Source: Eubacteriales bacterium
Lineage (GTDB): Bacteria; Bacillota; Clostridia; Lachnospirales; Lachnospiraceae
Length of the DNA: 64,000 nucleotides
Reading direction: 5' to 3'
Assembly (NCBI GenBank): GCA_030536555.1
Contig: JAUNPU010000014.1
Span: 29,484-93,483 of the forward strand
The notes under the pieces are model-generated. The model ran no database searches and was not told the origin of the DNA. It worked only from the letters and a program-made list of their open reading frames with translations. Both the position numbers and the translations under genes were made by a program. This document shows positions 61,816 through 64,000 of this stretch, piece by piece. Within the stretch, counting starts at the first letter, position 1. Each line of letters opens with the position of its first letter.

Positions 61816-62268
61816 CTACTGATTGAATCTGGTCAGATTTTCCTCATTTAACACAAAATCATAATAATTCACATCGGACCGCTCGGTCCAGCCTACATTT
61901 TTCCAAAAGGAATTGCCCAGGTCATTGCTCTTGAATGCGATCAGGCTCACCTTGTTGATGCCCTCCGCCTGCAGTGCCTTCATGGCAAAATGTGCCATCC
62001 GGTGACCTACGCCGTGCTGCCGGTAATCCTTCGCCACGCACACATGATAGAAGAAACCGGTCCGCCCGTCATGACCGCAGAGCACCGTGCCCACGATTCG
62101 TCCGTTCTGCTCCGCCACCACGCTGGTGGCAGGATTCCGCTTCAGAAACCGCGCCACGCCTTCCCGCGAATCGTCAATGGAGCGAATCCCGAACCCCTGA
62201 ATGCTCATCCAGAGCTCATAAACGCCCTCATAATCATCCATGGTCATCTCCCTGACCTGGATGCTCAT
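61816..62268 (-). CDS. GNAT-family N-acetyltransferase in the arginine operon
   Basis: A 150-aa single-domain GNAT: IQVREMTMDDYEGVYELW, the beta4 GRIVGTVLCGHDGRTGFFYHVCVAKDYRQHGVGHRM acetyl-CoA loop (Q/R-x-x-G-x-G/A-type, here RQHGVGH) and FWKNVGWTERSDVNYY at the end. Acceptor unknown. Its place between argC and argJ, 14 bp before argJ, suggests glutamate acetylation to prime the ArgJ cycle, but single-domain NAGS are not readily told from other GNATs. ATG 62268 is chosen; ATG 62280 is possible. Confidence 0.85.
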   Translation of the reverse strand: MSIQVREMTMDDYEGVYELWMSIQGFGIRSIDDSREGVARFLKRNPATSVVAEQNGRIVGTVLCGHDGRTGFFYHVCVAKDYRQHGVGHRMAHFAMKALQAEGINKVSLIAFKSNDLGNSFWKNVGWTERSDVNYYDFVLNEENLTRFNQ

Positions 62269-62309
62269 GGTTCCTCCCATTTTGTCACCTGCTTCCTGTA
62301 TATTTCCTC

Positions 62310-63350
62310 TTACGGGAATACCGGAATCTGCTTCAGACCCGTATTCTCCGGCAGCCCGAACATCAGATTCATATTCTGCATCGCCTGTCCCGCTGCGCCC
62401 TTTACCATGTTGTCGATGGCGCCCATCATCACAATCCGGTTCGTCCGCGGATCGATCTGGAATGCCACATCCACAAAGTTGCTTCCCTCGACCCATCTGG
62501 TCTGGGGCACCATGCCCGGCGCCATCACCCGCACAAAGTATTCATTCTGATAATACTTATCATACACCGCCTTGACCTCCTCTGCCGTCACCGGCTTCGT
62601 CAGGGTTCCGTATGCCGTAGCCAGGATGCCGCGGTTCATGGGAACCAGATGGGGGGTGAAGCTGATGGTCACCGGCTTTCCTGCCGCGTATCCCAGCTGC
62701 TCCTCGATCTCCGGTGTGTGCCGGTGGGTGGCAACGCCGTATGGCTTCATGCTCTCATTGACCTCACAGTACAGGCTCGGCACCTTCGCGCTTCTGCCTG
62801 CTCCGGAGGTGCCGGATTTGGCATCAATGATAATCGTGTTGGGGTCGATCAGCCCCTCCTTCACCATGGGATACACGGTCAGGAAGGAGCAGGTGGGATA
62901 GCAGCCCGGGTTGGCGATCAGTCTCGCCGTCTTAATCTTCTCCCGGTTGATCTCCGGCAGTCCGTACACCGCCTCTTCAATAAACTGCGGGGTCGGGTGC
63001 TTGATCTTGTACCACTGCTCATAGGTATCCACATCTTTAATACGGAAGTCCGCGCTCAGATCGATGATCTTCGTCCGGGACAGGATCTCCTCCGTCACCT
63101 GAGATGCGCAGAACCCCTGAGGTGTCGCCGTAAAGATCACATCTGCGATCTTCGACAGCTCTGCCATATCATCATCACTGCAGGGCTGCTCCACCAGATG
63201 CGCCACATTTCTATATATAGAAGCAAAATCCTCACCGACATAGCTTCTGGAGCCGTACCACACGATTTCCACATCTTCTCTCTGCAGCAGAAGCCGCACC
63301 AGCTCCGCGCCTGCATATCCGGTTGCTCCGATAATTCCGACTTTTATCAT
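62310..63350 (-). CDS. argC: N-acetyl-gamma-glutamyl-phosphate reductase
   Basis: A 346-aa reductase of arginine synthesis. GIIGATGYAGAELVRLL is the NADP loop and IANPGCYPTCSFLTVYPM carries the catalytic Cys. SGTSGAGRSAKVPSL, TPHLVPMNRGIL and NMVKGAAGQAMQNMNLMFG follow. First gene of the minus-strand arg operon, divergent from argG. ATG 63350 is favoured over 63356 by spacing to AGAGG. Probable ArgR sites overlap its promoter. Confidence 0.96.
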   Translation of the reverse strand: MIKVGIIGATGYAGAELVRLLLQREDVEIVWYGSRSYVGEDFASIYRNVAHLVEQPCSDDDMAELSKIADVIFTATPQGFCASQVTEEILSRTKIIDLSADFRIKDVDTYEQWYKIKHPTPQFIEEAVYGLPEINREKIKTARLIANPGCYPTCSFLTVYPMVKEGLIDPNTIIIDAKSGTSGAGRSAKVPSLYCEVNESMKPYGVATHRHTPEIEEQLGYAAGKPVTISFTPHLVPMNRGILATAYGTLTKPVTAEEVKAVYDKYYQNEYFVRVMAPGMVPQTRWVEGSNFVDVAFQIDPRTNRIVMMGAIDNMVKGAAGQAMQNMNLMFGLPENTGLKQIPVFP

Positions 63351-63427
63351 ACTCATTATCCTCTCATATGAATTCTTCTTTTAATTATGCTCTGTATCCG
63401 GGTGTCCCGGTTCTTTGAGATTTCATA

Positions 63428-63456
63428 ATTATACACTCGTATCGTATTTTATGCAA
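63428..63456 (-). promoter_or_regulatory. argC operon promoter
   Basis: Minus-strand TTGCAT (63451-63456), 17-bp spacer, TATAAT (63428-63433). The -35 is overlapped by an ARG-box-like element. Confidence 0.8.
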
Positions 63457-63563
63457 TACTTTTTTCAAAAAAATGAATTTTCCACTTGATTTTCCATAAA
63501 ATATGGTGTATATTTATGAGCATCAAACAGAAATGCAACGCACACAGCGTATTTTTATGCAAA
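63443..63563. promoter_or_regulatory. ARG-box-like sites in the argC-argG divergent region
   Basis: Two similar elements read on the minus strand as GCATAAAATACG (from 63454 to 63443) and GCATAAAAATACG (from 63560 to 63548). They resemble the AT-rich half of Gram-positive ArgR/AhrC boxes (TGNATWWWWATNCA). One overlaps the argC -35, the other lies between the argG promoter and start, fitting arginine repression of both. No ArgR gene is in the window. Confidence 0.5.
63486..63514 (+). promoter_or_regulatory. argG promoter
   Basis: TTGATT (63486-63491), 17-bp spacer, TATATT (63509-63514). Confidence 0.75.
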
Positions 63564-63582
63564 ATAGAGGAGGATTATGAAT

Positions 63583-64000
63583 ATGAAAGAAAAAGTTGTA
63601 TTAGCTTACTCCGGCGGTCTGGACACCACCGCTATTATCCCGTGGCTGAAGGAAACCTTTGATTATGAAGTTGTCTGCTGCTGTATCGACTGCGGTCAGG
63701 GCAAAGAGCTGGACGGACTTTCCGAGCGTGCCAAGTTATCCGGCGCTTCCAAGTTATATATCGAAGACGTGGTAGATGATTTCTGTGACAACTACATCAT
63801 GCCCTGCGTACAGGCCGGCGCTGTATACGAGCACAAGTACCTGCTCGGCACCTCCATGGCACGTCCGGCGATTGCAAAGCGTCTGGTGGACATTGCAAGA
63901 AAAGAAGGCGCTGTAGCCATCTGCCACGGCGCTACCGGCAAGGGTAACGACCAGATCCGTTTCGAGCTGAGCATCAAGGCACTGGCTCCGGACATCAAGG
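63583..64000 (+). CDS. argG: Argininosuccinate synthase, partial (cut by window edge)
   Basis: The first 139 codons are present. [15 protein letters not shown] is the PP-loop ATP site, then [23 protein letters not shown], the [16 protein letters not shown] segment [12 protein letters not shown] and [15 protein letters not shown], all typical of ArgG. It joins citrulline and aspartate in arginine synthesis. ATG 63583 has GAGGAGG nine bases upstream; the ATG at 63577 is too close to it. Divergent from the argC operon, sharing the regulatory region. Confidence 0.97.
   Translation, partial: MKEKVVLAYSGGLDTTAIIPWLKETFDYEVVCCCIDCGQGKELDGLSERAKLSGASKLYIEDVVDDFCDNYIMPCVQAGAVYEHKYLLGTSMARPAIAKRLVDIARKEGAVAICHGATGKGNDQIRFELSIKALAPDIK

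Noticed and set aside
63431..63441. TACACTCGTAT before argC, resembling the LacI operators at 42787 and 43989
   Set aside because: The second arm does not complete the palindrome, and it lies in the spacer of the arg promoter; probably a chance match.

Overview
The window looks like chromosomal DNA of a Gram-positive anaerobic gut Clostridia, most likely Lachnospiraceae-like. The grounds are strong AGGAGG-type ribosome sites, ABC/PTS sugar uptake, an FtsEX-peptidoglycan hydrolase-CtpA block, a YitT protein, a cysteine-type sulfatase (the kind matured anaerobically) and a FolD/FchA pair. No plasmid, prophage, IS element, CRISPR array or rRNA was found. Most genes lie on the minus strand. The species is an inference from gene content only.

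Layout. 1-6038 (minus): a type IV pilus / type II secretion-like operon (pilin, prepilin peptidase, GspF, a PilM-PilN fusion, PilO-like, GspE/PilB ATPase and a second membrane pseudopilin running off the left edge), 13 bp behind metH. 6052-10189: methionine synthase, its separately encoded activation domain, and metF. 10412-11434: an orphan PTS EIIC-like membrane protein on the plus strand. 11578-15784: ftsE, ftsX, an EnvC-like M23 hydrolase and CtpA. 15902-23154: CdaR/PucR regulator, MsmX/UgpC ATPase, YitT, methyltransferase, CvfB, acyl-ACP thioesterase, YhcH and KduI. 23464-28910: a visibly AT-richer catabolic island with an antiterminator, sulfatase, PTS EIIBC and GH1 6-phospho-glycosidase, controlled by two RAT-like antiterminator sites. 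29015-31715: an SsuABC-like transporter. 32298-38142: a five-gene operon of diverged carbohydrate enzymes (PFK, TIM, LarA-family, NagB-like, class II aldolase) opposite a LacI regulator and an aldose epimerase. 40459-40631: two identical tRNA-Gln genes. 40796-43930: SIS isomerase, second class II aldolase and a LacI regulator with matching operators. 44382-54861: ECF sigma with RsgI-like anti-sigma, CDF transporter, TruA, EamA, endonuclease IV, LUD protein, a cytidylate-kinase-like protein, an Lsa-like ABC-F protein with a leader attenuator, and an Rpn-like protein. 55097-57284: iron-sulfur flavoprotein, FolD, FchA. 57793-64000: MscL, argDBJ, a GNAT protein, argC, and divergent argG (cut by the right edge).

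The most unusual signal is non-coding. Two intergenic regions (44136-44310 and 57360-57624) carry related arrays of three and four 40-41 bp inverted-repeat modules whose ends are TTTGGAYAAT. They also share a GTTGACATAAA box and are in opposite orientation to each other. I do not recognise this as a known element. Other points of note: the diverged glycolysis-like operon with a LarA-family enzyme, the antitermination-controlled cytoplasmic sulfatase, the FolD that has lost two cyclohydrolase residues next to FchA, and the antibiotic-type leader before the ABC-F gene.
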